Below are positions 37,093 through 46,213 of a stretch of 64,000 nucleotides of DNA, piece after piece (the stretch's first letter is position 1; the number at the start of each line of letters is the position of its first letter). Source of the DNA: Saonia flava (GTDB taxonomy: Bacteria > Bacteroidota > Bacteroidia > Flavobacteriales > Flavobacteriaceae). Below the pieces are notes generated by a model. That model was not told where the DNA came from, did not search any database, and saw only the letters and a list, made by a program, of their open reading frames with translations. Position numbers and translations under genes: made by a program. The stretch is from NCBI RefSeq assembly GCF_011927795.1, contig NZ_JAATJJ010000001.1, positions 892,666 through 956,665 on the forward strand, given 5' to 3'.

Positions 37093-38181
37093 TTATTCCA
37101 CTGGTTTTTTATGCCAATAAGAGGCCAGCATGGATCCCGTGATGTTCATCAACGGACCGAACACTGCGGGTGCAAGGCCCATGGTCGCTATCTTACCCAA
37201 GGAATTTGCAATCCCAGAGGCCAGCCCACCGTTCTGCATTCCCACTTCTATGGCAATGGTACGGGCATCGCGCTCCGACATCTTGGCCAAACGGGCGAAC
37301 CAGTATCCAAGGGTATAACCAAATAGATTGTGCACCAGCACGACCAACATCAATACACCTCCAATATCCAAAAGACTATCCCTTCCCGCCGCGGTGATCA
37401 CGACTATGATCAGGCCTATGCCCAGCATGGAGACAATGGGCATGGCCCTGTCCAGCCATTTTGCCCTGTCACCTCTCAATTGGTTAAAAAGAAGCCCGGC
37501 CCCTATGGGCAGGATGATCATCTTTACAATGCTCCACATCATAGCAAGTACCTCAATCTCCACAAACTCCCCGGCCAATAACTTCATCAGCAATGGGGTG
37601 GCAAAAGGAGCTATAAGGGTAGCTATGGAGGTAATGGTAATGGACAGTGCCAGATTGGCCTTCGCCAGATAGGCCATGACGTTGGAGGCCACCCCACTTG
37701 GGGAGCACCCTATAAGTACTATTCCCGCTGCTATCTCCGGGGGGAAATTGCTCATCTTGGCAAGCACAAAACCCATCATGGGCATAATGGCCAATTGGGC
37801 TACCACACCAATAAGGACCCCTTTGGGAGTCTTTATGACACTTCCAAAATCCTTGATGCTCATGGATGTCCCCATCCCGAACATGATGACCTGGATAAGG
37901 GGTATGATGAGCCCTGTGAGCTTGAACCCTCCAATGACCGTAAAATAATTCGGATAGTACATCGCAATGGAAACCCCTGCAAATATCATGGAGGTGAACA
38001 CATAGCTCTTTAAACTTTCATATCCGTTAAAAAAAATGGCGAGGGCTACAAAAAAAGTGACCAAAAACGGCCCCATTTCTGGAACCCTCCCAGTAAAAGC
38101 CAAGGTTATGATGACCAAGAATAGAACTCCAAGAATTCCTAAGGTCATTAATGCTATTTTTGATCTCTTCAAAGTATTCAA
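37093..38181 (-). CDS. BASS-family sodium symporter (bile acid:sodium symporter-like)
   Basis: The 362-residue protein is almost all membrane helices (about ten) and contains the SBF-domain features FGMGTSMSIKDF, GIVLIGCSPSGVASNVMAYLAKAN and MQNGGLASGIAN, the two crossover motifs of the BASS fold. Members import or export bile acids, pyruvate, pantoate or other organic anions with sodium. Its DNA is clearly richer in G+C than both flanks (33 of 60 bases at 37141-37200 against 15 of 60 at 36481-36540), a sign of transfer, and resembles the 52.65-57.1 kb island. The substrate is unknown; a keto-acid product of that island is a guess. Confidence 0.92.
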   Translation of the reverse strand: MNTLKRSKIALMTLGILGVLFLVIITLAFTGRVPEMGPFLVTFFVALAIFFNGYESLKSYVFTSMIFAGVSIAMYYPNYFTVIGGFKLTGLIIPLIQVIMFGMGTSMSIKDFGSVIKTPKGVLIGVVAQLAIMPMMGFVLAKMSNFPPEIAAGIVLIGCSPSGVASNVMAYLAKANLALSITITSIATLIAPFATPLLMKLLAGEFVEIEVLAMMWSIVKMIILPIGAGLLFNQLRGDRAKWLDRAMPIVSMLGIGLIIVVITAAGRDSLLDIGGVLMLVVLVHNLFGYTLGYWFARLAKMSERDARTIAIEVGMQNGGLASGIANSLGKIATMGLAPAVFGPLMNITGSMLASYWHKKPVE

Positions 38182-38261
38182 TGTTTGGTTGGTTATTGAC
38201 TAAATATTTTTTGATTATCAATCAGATTTGAAACAATTTAATTTATTGAATCAAAATTATT

Positions 38262-39101
38262 TTAGTGACTATTTTTTTTCGCCAACCACAATAGTGCTTG
38301 GATAATTAATTTATTTTGGTTTTTACTGCTAAATGTTGATGACAATTCTTCATTGGTTCCATTCTCGTAGTCCATATCATTATGTCCCATATTAAAATAA
38401 ACCATATTATAATTGATATTGGTCCATACCACAGGATAATATCCACTGTGCCATATTTCACTAGGCTTAGGTCCAGTACCCAAAGGAAAACTTGAAGGGT
38501 CTATAGATAACAGTATTTTAATGTTAGAATTATTCCTCAAATCATGTTCCCATCTGTACCACTCATTAGGGGCGGACTTTATTTTTTTCGGAGTTTTTTT
38601 TGTTACAGGGTGCTCTCTGTCCTCTACCCTAAGAATGGCGGAAGTAGGTCTCCATGTATTACTTTTATACTGTCCCGAGCCCAATAGTTCGTTATGGTAC
38701 CAATCCCAGTTTTGGGGATATGCAGAAGGGGTCAAAGCAAAGGCCGAAAAATGAAATCCCAGCCATGAACCACCATTTTTCATGTATTGTTCAAATGCTA
38801 TTTGTTGATCAAGGGATTCTGGCCTTGTATCCAAGAAAACAACTACCTGGTACTCTGAAAGAAATTCTTCATTAAGATTGCCCCAATCACTTGTCGAAGT
38901 ATACCCAAACCCATTAGCATTCCCCATTTTGGAAAACCATTTATTTGCTTCTTTCACAAAGCTTATATGTGCTAGGTCATTCTTAGCGGTATAAAAGGAT
39001 AGAACTTTAAAGCCATCTTTCTCTTTTTGGGCACTTAAAAAAAAGCCTAAAAACAAAATAAAGGAGAAATGCAAAACTCTATGGCATAATGAAGCCCTCA
39101 T
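38262..39101 (-). CDS. Secreted ThuA-like protein
   Basis: The 279-residue protein begins with a signal peptide (HFSFILFLGFFLSA) and shows the glutamine-amidotransferase-like fold of the ThuA family: KVLSFYTAKN, YQVVVFLDTRPE, FEQYMKNGGSWLGFHFSAFA and the late YFNMGHNDMDYEN with a C-terminal NKLIIQALLWLA helix. ThuA proteins are linked to trehalose or other sugar use, but no clear activity is known, and the catalytic cysteine of true amidotransferases is absent. It is 47 bases from the lactonase gene on the same strand, so likely co-transcribed. Confidence 0.8.
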   Translation of the reverse strand: MRASLCHRVLHFSFILFLGFFLSAQKEKDGFKVLSFYTAKNDLAHISFVKEANKWFSKMGNANGFGYTSTSDWGNLNEEFLSEYQVVVFLDTRPESLDQQIAFEQYMKNGGSWLGFHFSAFALTPSAYPQNWDWYHNELLGSGQYKSNTWRPTSAILRVEDREHPVTKKTPKKIKSAPNEWYRWEHDLRNNSNIKILLSIDPSSFPLGTGPKPSEIWHSGYYPVVWTNINYNMVYFNMGHNDMDYENGTNEELSSTFSSKNQNKLIIQALLWLAKKNSH

Positions 39102-39148
39102 ATTTTTTTAAATTAAAATTTATGGTTACAACTACAACACATTATCTT

Positions 39149-40279
39149 TTAGAATAAAATACATGTTGGAGTTGATGCCTCTACTTGATCAATATATGTT
39201 AAAAGACCTGTTGATTTGTTTCTACTATAAGAAACTATGTTATCAGTATATTGATTGGCCACCAACAAATAATTTTCATCTGGTGAAAGTGAAAAATTAC
39301 GGGGCCAATCACCTTTTGTTGATTCAGTGGCTATAAGTTTAAGAAATCCTGTATTTGCATCTACTCCCAATATAGCAATACTATTATGCCCCCTATTTGA
39401 AGCATATAAATATTTACCATCAGAAGAGATATGAATGTCTGCACAGTAACTTTTTTCAGTATAATCCTGAGGCAAGGTTGAAATGGTTTGTTTTTTTTCA
39501 TACAAACCTTTATTATCTTTCTTAACTAAAGTGATGCTATTGTTTAATTCATTTACTACATATAGCCATTTACGATTAGGATGAAAAGTCAAATGTCGCG
39601 GCCCTGCACCAACATCCATTTTCAAGGACTGCTGCTTATATGGCACTAGTTTATGCTCAATACTATCCAAGTTAGTAAACCAAAGTTCATTGATTCCCAA
39701 ATCAATAGATATAATAGTATTGCTTTCCTTTTCAAACCAGGCCGAATGTGCATGTGCCTTACTTGTGCTTTCCAATTCATTATTTTCATCATGCTGTAAG
39801 GTATTTAAGAGGGGACTAAGCTTTCCTTTTTCATTTTGATACAACAATCCAATTGTTCCACTGGAATAGTTAGCAGTTAAAACATACCCAGATTTATCAA
39901 CATTAACAAAGCATGGATTAGCACCACCTGAAGAACTCCTCCCTATAAATTTTAGGCTGTCTTTGGTAACTAAAAAAGACTCAATAGTACCAACTCCACT
40001 TTCATTTTTTATTTCGTTTGCTGCTATGATATATTTTCTATCACTGCTCCTGGCCAAAAAGGAGGGATTCTTTGATTTAGCCACCAATCCAATTAACTCC
40101 ATAGAACCGCTATCATGTAAAAGATATTTATATATCCCCTCGCTAGTTTTATTGGTGTAAGTTCCAACAAAAAAATAATTCTCTTCACTCATCTGCTTCT
40201 CTAAGGCATTTTCTTTTTCCTTACAGCTTATCATAGTAAGCAAAATTGCCAAGACCCTGTATAAATTCATTCTTTTCAA
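39149..40279 (-). CDS. Lactonase-family beta-propeller lipoprotein
   Basis: The 376-residue protein has a lipoprotein signal (VLAILLTMISC) and seven-bladed propeller repeats of the YbhE/Pgl type: FFVGTYTNKTSEGIY, VDKSGYVLTANYSSGTI, GPRHLTFHPNRKWLYVVNEL, ADIHISSDGKYLYASNRG and WPRNFSLSPDENYLLVANQ. Cytoplasmic members hydrolyse 6-phosphogluconolactone; this lipidated one must act outside the cytoplasm on another lactone, if it is an enzyme at all. Start at 40279, with an alternative Met three codons later. Confidence 0.88.
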   Translation of the reverse strand: MKRMNLYRVLAILLTMISCKEKENALEKQMSEENYFFVGTYTNKTSEGIYKYLLHDSGSMELIGLVAKSKNPSFLARSSDRKYIIAANEIKNESGVGTIESFLVTKDSLKFIGRSSSGGANPCFVNVDKSGYVLTANYSSGTIGLLYQNEKGKLSPLLNTLQHDENNELESTSKAHAHSAWFEKESNTIISIDLGINELWFTNLDSIEHKLVPYKQQSLKMDVGAGPRHLTFHPNRKWLYVVNELNNSITLVKKDNKGLYEKKQTISTLPQDYTEKSYCADIHISSDGKYLYASNRGHNSIAILGVDANTGFLKLIATESTKGDWPRNFSLSPDENYLLVANQYTDNIVSYSRNKSTGLLTYIDQVEASTPTCILF

Positions 40280-40943
40280 GAATTAATAACATTAAACAAA
40301 TACCATTTGCAATCAAAAATAAAGGAGAGCGCCCCCTCCTTTATAAAAAATCTAAAACACAATGAAAACTAACTCAAAAAAATATTTATTACCGTTCGTA
40401 TATAAATAATACTTTATCTGTTGTGCACTCTTGTTCTTCGCAATAAAGATCATCTAGAACTTCAACCATGCCTTAAATCAAACACGCAAATAAATCTAGA
40501 AAACCAACAAGTGGCATTAAAGAAAATTCGACTAATGACAATGCTGGAAAGCTAAAGGACATTATAATAAAAACCATCATCCGTAAAATGAGAAATAAAA
40601 AAAAGGATTAACGAATTAGTTTTCTAAAAGTGTTTTTTTAGAAGCCATTCAATGCTATTATTTTTAATGATTTAAAATGTCTCATAATCTTCCCAAAGCC
40701 AAGAACTCAAATTTTATTTATACATTTCAATACTTTTAAGAGTATCATATTCCTCCTTTAGGAAATTTTTCAACTGAATTCAAACAACTAAAATTGCTAT
40801 TATTTCATTTTCATAAAATAACATATATGACAAGTGAATATCGGGGTATTCGTAGTAGTTTATATTGTTTTTTATCTAGTTAGTAAAAATTAAAGTTATT
40901 ACATCTAAAAGTGATTTCAATATTCTAAAAAATCTATTTTTAT
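40280..40943. other. AT-rich intergenic region before the LytS/LytR pair
   Basis: This 664-base stretch separates divergent genes and holds no recognised gene. A lysine-rich open frame of 44 codons at 40477-40611 has no start codon near its beginning and is not called. A promoter for the kinase gene is expected close to 40900 but was not resolved. Confidence 0.4.
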
Positions 40944-42062
40944 ATGATAAGGAAAGATGAAAATGAAAATACCATGAGAAAAATTATGGAAAAAAATGAT
41001 TCCATGAATGACTTCTTGATGGATAGAAGAATTTATAAGAAATATATTATTAGCTATAAGCATCACATAGTATTTTGGTCTATTTATTTTGGATTTAATG
41101 TCCTAAGATGGGGAAGCATACATGACAACCTGTTATACTCGTTTAAAACCAATCTTATTGGTTTTCCCATTCATATAATATTGACCTATTTCAATATATA
41201 TTATTTAATGCCCAAGTTTATTTTCACCCGAAAATATTTTACATATTCCGTACTGTTACTAGCATGTCTTTCTATAATGCTTCTAGCAAAAGTTAACCTA
41301 ATTAGCTACTTGGTTGGACCTTTAAATGAAACTACCGACCTTGAACTTACCGTAAATTCTGCGATTATTAATATGGTAGGAGAACTTTATGTAATTTCAT
41401 TTGTTACCGCTATTAAAATTACTATAGATTGGCTAAGGGACAATAGTAAGTTCCACGAACTGGAAAAAAGACAATTAACAACAGAACTAAGGTTTTTACG
41501 GTCACAAATTTCACCCCATTTTTTTTTTAATACACTTAATAATATTTATTCCCTTTCTCTTGAAAAATCGGACAAAACCCCCCAGGTTATTTTAAAACTT
41601 TCTGATTTAATGAGGTATTTACTATATGCCACAAAGAAAAAGAGACAAAGTCTTAAAAATGAGGTTGATTGCATTATAAATTACGTGGATTTGGAACGAA
41701 TGCGTTTTAGCGACTCACTAGAAGTGGATATAAACATAACAGGAGACATGGATCGTTGCGAAATTGCTCCTATGCTCATGGTTCCACTAATTGAAAATTG
41801 TTTTAAACATGGCGCAAATAACAACCTTGGCAAAATACATATTACAATAGATATAAAAGTAGAAAACGGCATTTTAAACTTTATGGCCTCTAATACAATT
41901 CCACAAAACGTGGTTAAAGAAAAAAAGCCCCGAAAGAATAGTGGCATTGGTCTCTCCAATGTAAAAAAAAGACTGGAACTCGGCTATAATAAAGAAGATT
42001 ATGAGCTTTCAATTTTTGAAGAAAAAAATATTTTTCACGTTAACCTTAAACTTAAAGTCTGA
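40944..42062 (+). CDS. LytS-type sensor histidine kinase
   Basis: The 372-residue protein has four membrane helices (about 42-160), a short coiled linker and a His_kinase domain of the LytS/YehU type with the phospho-acceptor motif QISPHFFFNTLNNIYSL (His192). The ATPase part shows PMLMVPLIENCFKHGANN and GIGLSNVKKRLEL. It should pass phosphate to the LytTR regulator, whose gene overlaps by one base. The input signal is unknown. Several early ATGs exist; the membrane part is unaffected by the choice. Its position just upstream of the second SusC/SusD pair suggests control of that operon. Confidence 0.93.
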   Translation: MIRKDENENTMRKIMEKNDSMNDFLMDRRIYKKYIISYKHHIVFWSIYFGFNVLRWGSIHDNLLYSFKTNLIGFPIHIILTYFNIYYLMPKFIFTRKYFTYSVLLLACLSIMLLAKVNLISYLVGPLNETTDLELTVNSAIINMVGELYVISFVTAIKITIDWLRDNSKFHELEKRQLTTELRFLRSQISPHFFFNTLNNIYSLSLEKSDKTPQVILKLSDLMRYLLYATKKKRQSLKNEVDCIINYVDLERMRFSDSLEVDINITGDMDRCEIAPMLMVPLIENCFKHGANNNLGKIHITIDIKVENGILNFMASNTIPQNVVKEKKPRKNSGIGLSNVKKRLELGYNKEDYELSIFEEKNIFHVNLKLKV

Positions 42063-42778
42063 TGTTATTAAAAGTAATAATTATTGATGATGAACCACTT
42101 GCCGTTAATGTAATTAAAAATTACGTTGATCAAATAAAAGAACTTACTCTTGAAAAAACTTTCCCAAATGCAGTTGCCGCTTCCTTATACTTATGTGAAA
42201 ATGAGGTGGATATTATTTTTTTAGACATTAATATGCCCGTAATAAATGGTATGGAATTTATAAAAAGTCTAAAAAACCCACCTATGATTGTTCTCACTAC
42301 AGCTCATGCAGAATATGCTTTGGAGGGGTTTGAACTGGAGGCAATTGATTATTTAATAAAACCCATTTCTTTTCCTCGCTTCTTAAAATCTGTAAACAGA
42401 ATCATACAGCTGCGTAACGGCTTTGGTAAAAAAGACTATTTCGCAGCAAACGACAGACCCAGCATTTTTGTAAAAGTGGATAAGAAAAAACTACAAAAAA
42501 TATACATCGATGAAATATTGGTAATAGAAAGTCTTAAAGATTATATCCAAATTAAAACAACTTCTGGAAGACATGTTGTCCATAGAACTTTAAGCAGTTT
42601 TACAAATGACCTTCCAAATGATACGTTTATAAGAATACATAGGTCGTATACCATATCCATAAATAAAATAGAAGTGGTAGAGGGCAATAGTGTTGAAATT
42701 GATAAAATTAGATACACTATTGGGCGGAGCTATGTCAACGATGTAAAGAGCCGAATTTTCAACAATACTATTTTGTAA
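42062..42778 (+). CDS. LytTR-type response regulator
   Basis: The 238-residue protein has a receiver domain (1-120) with acidic pocket Asp9, Asp10 and phospho-acceptor Asp55 in IIFLDINMPV, and a C-terminal LytTR DNA-binding domain (about 135-238, IFVKVDKKKLQKIY, ILVIESLKDYIQI, FIRIHRSYTISINKI). It is the partner of the upstream kinase. Its stop codon lies inside a perfect 17-base inverted repeat. Confidence 0.95.
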   Translation: MLLKVIIIDDEPLAVNVIKNYVDQIKELTLEKTFPNAVAASLYLCENEVDIIFLDINMPVINGMEFIKSLKNPPMIVLTTAHAEYALEGFELEAIDYLIKPISFPRFLKSVNRIIQLRNGFGKKDYFAANDRPSIFVKVDKKKLQKIYIDEILVIESLKDYIQIKTTSGRHVVHRTLSSFTNDLPNDTFIRIHRSYTISINKIEVVEGNSVEIDKIRYTIGRSYVNDVKSRIFNNTIL

Positions 42779-42802
42779 GAAGCATTTCTTACAAAATAGT
42801 AT
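42765..42802 (+). repeat. Perfect 17-base inverted repeat spanning the response-regulator stop codon
   Basis: Arms 42765-42781 and 42786-42802 are exact reverse complements with loop gcat. The TAA stop (42776-42778) is in the left arm. There is no T-run after the stem, so it is either a stabilising hairpin or weak terminator, or a dyad-symmetric protein site. Confidence 0.8.
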
Positions 42803-43177
42803 CGCCAATAGAAAATGGCCAACATATCGAGATTACATATTGTTATTATACAATTTTTTATCGGTAGAAAGAAAGTGTTTCTAACTATAATTAATGTTCT
42901 ACTTATTTAAAACAAAACGCTTTTAAAAAACCATACACCTAAATAGCTTTTTACGAACTTCATAAAATGTAGGTAAATCCCTATGATTTTAGGGTTTTCG
43001 AAGGATTTTTAGCTATAATAAAAACGGCCCTAGACTTGCAAAGCCTTGCAAGCTTAAAATCTATAAGGCACTATTTAATGCCATCCATCTTTCTAGGACC
43101 GTCATTAGTCGAAATTTTTTCACAATAACATGTTAATATCAAACTTTAGAAGTTCATTACTAACTAAACTCATTTAT
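42803..43177. other. Leader region upstream of the second SusC gene
   Basis: This 375-base gap holds no gene. It should contain the promoter of the SusC operon and any LytTR sites. The only clear structure is the 79-base element at 43024-43102. Confidence 0.5.
43024..43102 (+). other. 79-base structured element closed by an 11-base inverted repeat
   Basis: The ends (acggccctaga at 43024-43034, tctaggaccgt at 43092-43102) pair over 11 positions with one mismatch. Inside are a hairpin cttgcaa-agcc-ttgcaag (43035-43052) directly abutting the left arm and a smaller ggca...tgcc hairpin (43067-43082), so the RNA could form a three-way junction. It sits 75 bases before the SusC start. It could be a structured leader or a small inverted-repeat element; I see no flanking target duplication. 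Confidence 0.5.
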
Positions 43178-46100
43178 ATGAAAAAAAGAATCAATTACTT
43201 TTTTGCCTTTGCGGCAATACTCTTGGTACAAAGTATTTTTGCCCAGGGTAAGACTGTAACTGGGACGGTAACTTTAGCCACAGACCAGTCTCCACTTCCA
43301 GGTGTTAGTATAGTCGTTCAAGGAACCGCTAGAGGAGCACAGACGGATTTTGATGGTATCTACAGCATTGAAGTTTCAACTGGAGATGTTTTGGTCTTTT
43401 CCTATATAGGAACCAAAAACCAAAGTATTACTGTAGGCGCCTCAAATGAGATTAATGTATCAATGGAAGAAGATGCTAGTCAATTAGACGAGGTAGTGGT
43501 TACAGCCTTGGGTATTAAACGAAGTGAAAAAACACTTACTTATGCTCAACAAACAGTCGGGTCAGATGAGCTGACTAAGACCAGAGATGTCAATTTCATC
43601 AATAGCATATCTGGAAAGGCTGCGGGTGTTGAAATCAAAAAAAGTAGCTCTGGAGCAGGGGGTTCAACCAAAATTGTACTTAGAGGAAGCAAATCCTTAA
43701 GTGGTGACAGTTCTCCTTTATTTGTTATAGATGGTATTCCAATGGCGAACAACAGAGGTGACCAACCCGGTATGTGGGGTGGGGTCGATACTGGTGACGG
43801 ATTATCTGCGATAAATCCAGATGATATAGAAAGTATTAGTATTCTTAAAGGATCTAATGCTGCTGTTTTATATGGTAGTCAAGGAGCTAACGGTGTGGTA
43901 TTAATTACCACAAAACAAGGTAAGTCAGGTAAAACAACTGTTACCTTTAACACAGGTGTAACATTGGAGAGTATCTTAGAGACACCAGATTTACAATTTA
44001 AATATGGAGCCATAGGAACTGCAAAAGAAAGTTGGGATACTACCCCGGGTGATTATGACAGTAATTATGTTGATGATTTTTTTGAAACAGGTTACAATCT
44101 TATCAATTCTGTTACTGTAAGTGGCGGTAATGATAAAACCACTACATATTTCTCATATGCAAATACATCTGCTGGAGGTATTACACCAAAAAACAACTAT
44201 GAAAAAAACAACCTTTCCTTTAAACAGTCTACAAAAATGTTTAATGATAAGGTAACCATTACTTCCAATGTTATTATGACTTTGGAGAATTCGGAAAACA
44301 GACTTCCTGCTGGATATTACTTAAATCCCCTTACCGGCTTGTATATGTTTCCAAGAAATAGGGATTTTAGCGAGTTTAAAAACAATTACGAAGTCTTTGA
44401 TACAGATAGAAACATGAATTTACAAAATTGGTTTGTATCGGATCATCATCAATCCAACCCATATTGGATTGTTAACAAACAACCAAGAACTAGCAATAGT
44501 AGAAGAATTATTGGAAGTGTAAACTTAGATTACGATATATTGGACAACCTTAAATTCTCTGTTAGAGGCAACTATGACTATGCTGTAAAGGAGTTTGAGC
44601 AACAACATGCGGCAGGGTCAAACTCAACCAATGTACATCCAAATGGGGCTTGGGATTATAGAAAGTATGACGATGAGTTAGTTTATACGGATGCCATTTT
44701 ATCCTACAATACGGACATTAGTGAGAAATTTAGTTTAAATGCAGTACTAGGTGCCAGTTATCAAAAAACTATTTATGGAGATGGTGTTAATGTAAGTACT
44801 GGAACAACTGGGTTGTTATATGCCAATGAGTTTTATTTTCAAAACTTACCTACTAATGTACAAGTAGAATCCATTTATAATGGGGAGGTAATAAAACAAG
44901 GAGCTTTTGCAAACCTGCAGATTGGATATGATGAAATGTTATTTTTAGATCTTTCAGGCAGAAATGACTGGGCATCAACTTTAGCCTTAACAGGAAATGA
45001 CTCCTACTTCTACCCTTCTGTTGGGTTAACTGCTATTGTTACAGAGATGTTTGATATGCCTGAAGCAATAAGTTTTGGAAAGTTAAGGGCTTCGTATACA
45101 CAGGTAGGTAATGAGGTTCCTTTTAATAGAATTTTTCCTTCCAACACAATTAATGCAAGTGGCGGTGTAGTAAGAAATACTGTAGCTCCATTTTACGATG
45201 CAAAACCAGAGATTATAACAAGTAAAGAACTTGGTGCTGATTGGCGGTTTTTTAATAATCGCTTTGGGTTTGATTTAACATACTACAACATTGTAAGTAC
45301 AGATCAATTTATTGAATTACCAACCGTTTCAGGTGAGGGTGGTTATACCACAGAGTTCATAAATGCCGGTAAAGTTGTAAACAAGGGTATAGAGCTTACT
45401 GTTAGTGCAACTCCTATTAGATCAGAAAACCTAGAATGGAACACCAGTTTTAACTATTCTAAAAATGACAATGAAATTGTTGATATAGGACCAGATGATG
45501 AAAAAACCATTAGCCTTGGGTCTTCAGAAGGATATGAAACCAAACTTGCCGAAGGGGGTTCTTTTAATGATCTTTATGTTTTAAAATTTCTTCGAGATGA
45601 CCAAGGACGTATTTTGTTTGATGGAGGCAAGCCTCTTAGAACAGCAACAACTGAGCTCGTTGGAAACTTAAATCAAGACTGGAGTTTAGGTTGGAACAAC
45701 AATGTTAGCTACAAAAGATTCTCCTTAGGTATGTTAATAAGTGGGAAATTTGGCGGAAAAGTTTTTAGCCAAACAGAATCTATGTTAGACGGTGCAGGTG
45801 TTTCACAAAGAACGGCAGATGCTAGAGATAATGGAGGGGTAATTGTAGATGGAATAGATCAAACCAGTGGAGCAGCTATTACAACTGTTGATGCCGAAAC
45901 ATGGTTTAGAGCTATAGGTGATCGTAATGGTATTGGCGAGGCTTACATCTATGATCGCACAAGTGTAAGACTAAGTCAATTGTCCTTATCCTATAACTTT
46001 GATTTGGACAAGCTAAATTTACCCATCACATCGGCAACTATTTCATGTATCGGAAACAATTTAGTAATGTTCTATAAGGATGCGCCGTTCGACCCGGAAT

Positions 46101-46195
46101 TGGCAATGAGTACCAATCAAAACTCTCAAGGTTTGGACAATTTCAATTTGCCGTCTACAAGAACTTATGGGCTAAATCTTAAAGTAACATTTTAA
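43178..46195 (+). CDS. SusC/RagA-type TonB-dependent outer membrane transporter
   Basis: The 1005-residue protein has a signal peptide (NYFFAFAAILLVQSIFA), a CarboxypepD-regulatory-like domain (about 24-105, GTVTLATDQSPLPGVSIVVQ, DFDGIYSIEV), a TonB-box-like DEVVVTALGIKR, a plug (ISGKAAGVEIKKSS, LFVIDGIPM, AAVLYGSQGANGVVLI) and a beta-barrel ending in NLKVTF. The start at 43178 gives the signal peptide; an ATG at 43130 would add an unlikely 16-residue lead. It follows the LytS/LytR genes and precedes a SusD-like gene by 18 bases. Confidence 0.96.
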   Translation: MKKRINYFFAFAAILLVQSIFAQGKTVTGTVTLATDQSPLPGVSIVVQGTARGAQTDFDGIYSIEVSTGDVLVFSYIGTKNQSITVGASNEINVSMEEDASQLDEVVVTALGIKRSEKTLTYAQQTVGSDELTKTRDVNFINSISGKAAGVEIKKSSSGAGGSTKIVLRGSKSLSGDSSPLFVIDGIPMANNRGDQPGMWGGVDTGDGLSAINPDDIESISILKGSNAAVLYGSQGANGVVLITTKQGKSGKTTVTFNTGVTLESILETPDLQFKYGAIGTAKESWDTTPGDYDSNYVDDFFETGYNLINSVTVSGGNDKTTTYFSYANTSAGGITPKNNYEKNNLSFKQSTKMFNDKVTITSNVIMTLENSENRLPAGYYLNPLTGLYMFPRNRDFSEFKNNYEVFDTDRNMNLQNWFVSDHHQSNPYWIVNKQPRTSNSRRIIGSVNLDYDILDNLKFSVRGNYDYAVKEFEQQHAAGSNSTNVHPNGAWDYRKYDDELVYTDAILSYNTDISEKFSLNAVLGASYQKTIYGDGVNVSTGTTGLLYANEFYFQNLPTNVQVESIYNGEVIKQGAFANLQIGYDEMLFLDLSGRNDWASTLALTGNDSYFYPSVGLTAIVTEMFDMPEAISFGKLRASYTQVGNEVPFNRIFPSNTINASGGVVRNTVAPFYDAKPEIITSKELGADWRFFNNRFGFDLTYYNIVSTDQFIELPTVSGEGGYTTEFINAGKVVNKGIELTVSATPIRSENLEWNTSFNYSKNDNEIVDIGPDDEKTISLGSSEGYETKLAEGGSFNDLYVLKFLRDDQGRILFDGGKPLRTATTELVGNLNQDWSLGWNNNVSYKRFSLGMLISGKFGGKVFSQTESMLDGAGVSQRTADARDNGGVIVDGIDQTSGAAITTVDAETWFRAIGDRNGIGEAYIYDRTSVRLSQLSLSYNFDLDKLNLPITSATISCIGNNLVMFYKDAPFDPELAMSTNQNSQGLDNFNLPSTRTYGLNLKVTF

Positions 46196-46213
46196 TCTAG
46201 AAACAGAAACAAG

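Noticed and set aside
36616-37326. 236-codon plus-strand frame spanning the CBM9-like and BASS gene ends
   Set aside because: It crosses a terminator hairpin and two real genes on the other strand and has low-complexity, non-protein-like content.
40477-40611. Lysine-rich 44-codon open frame in the gap before the LytS gene
   Set aside because: It is preceded by a stop and has no ATG until seven codons before its end; no recognisable motif or ribosome-binding context.
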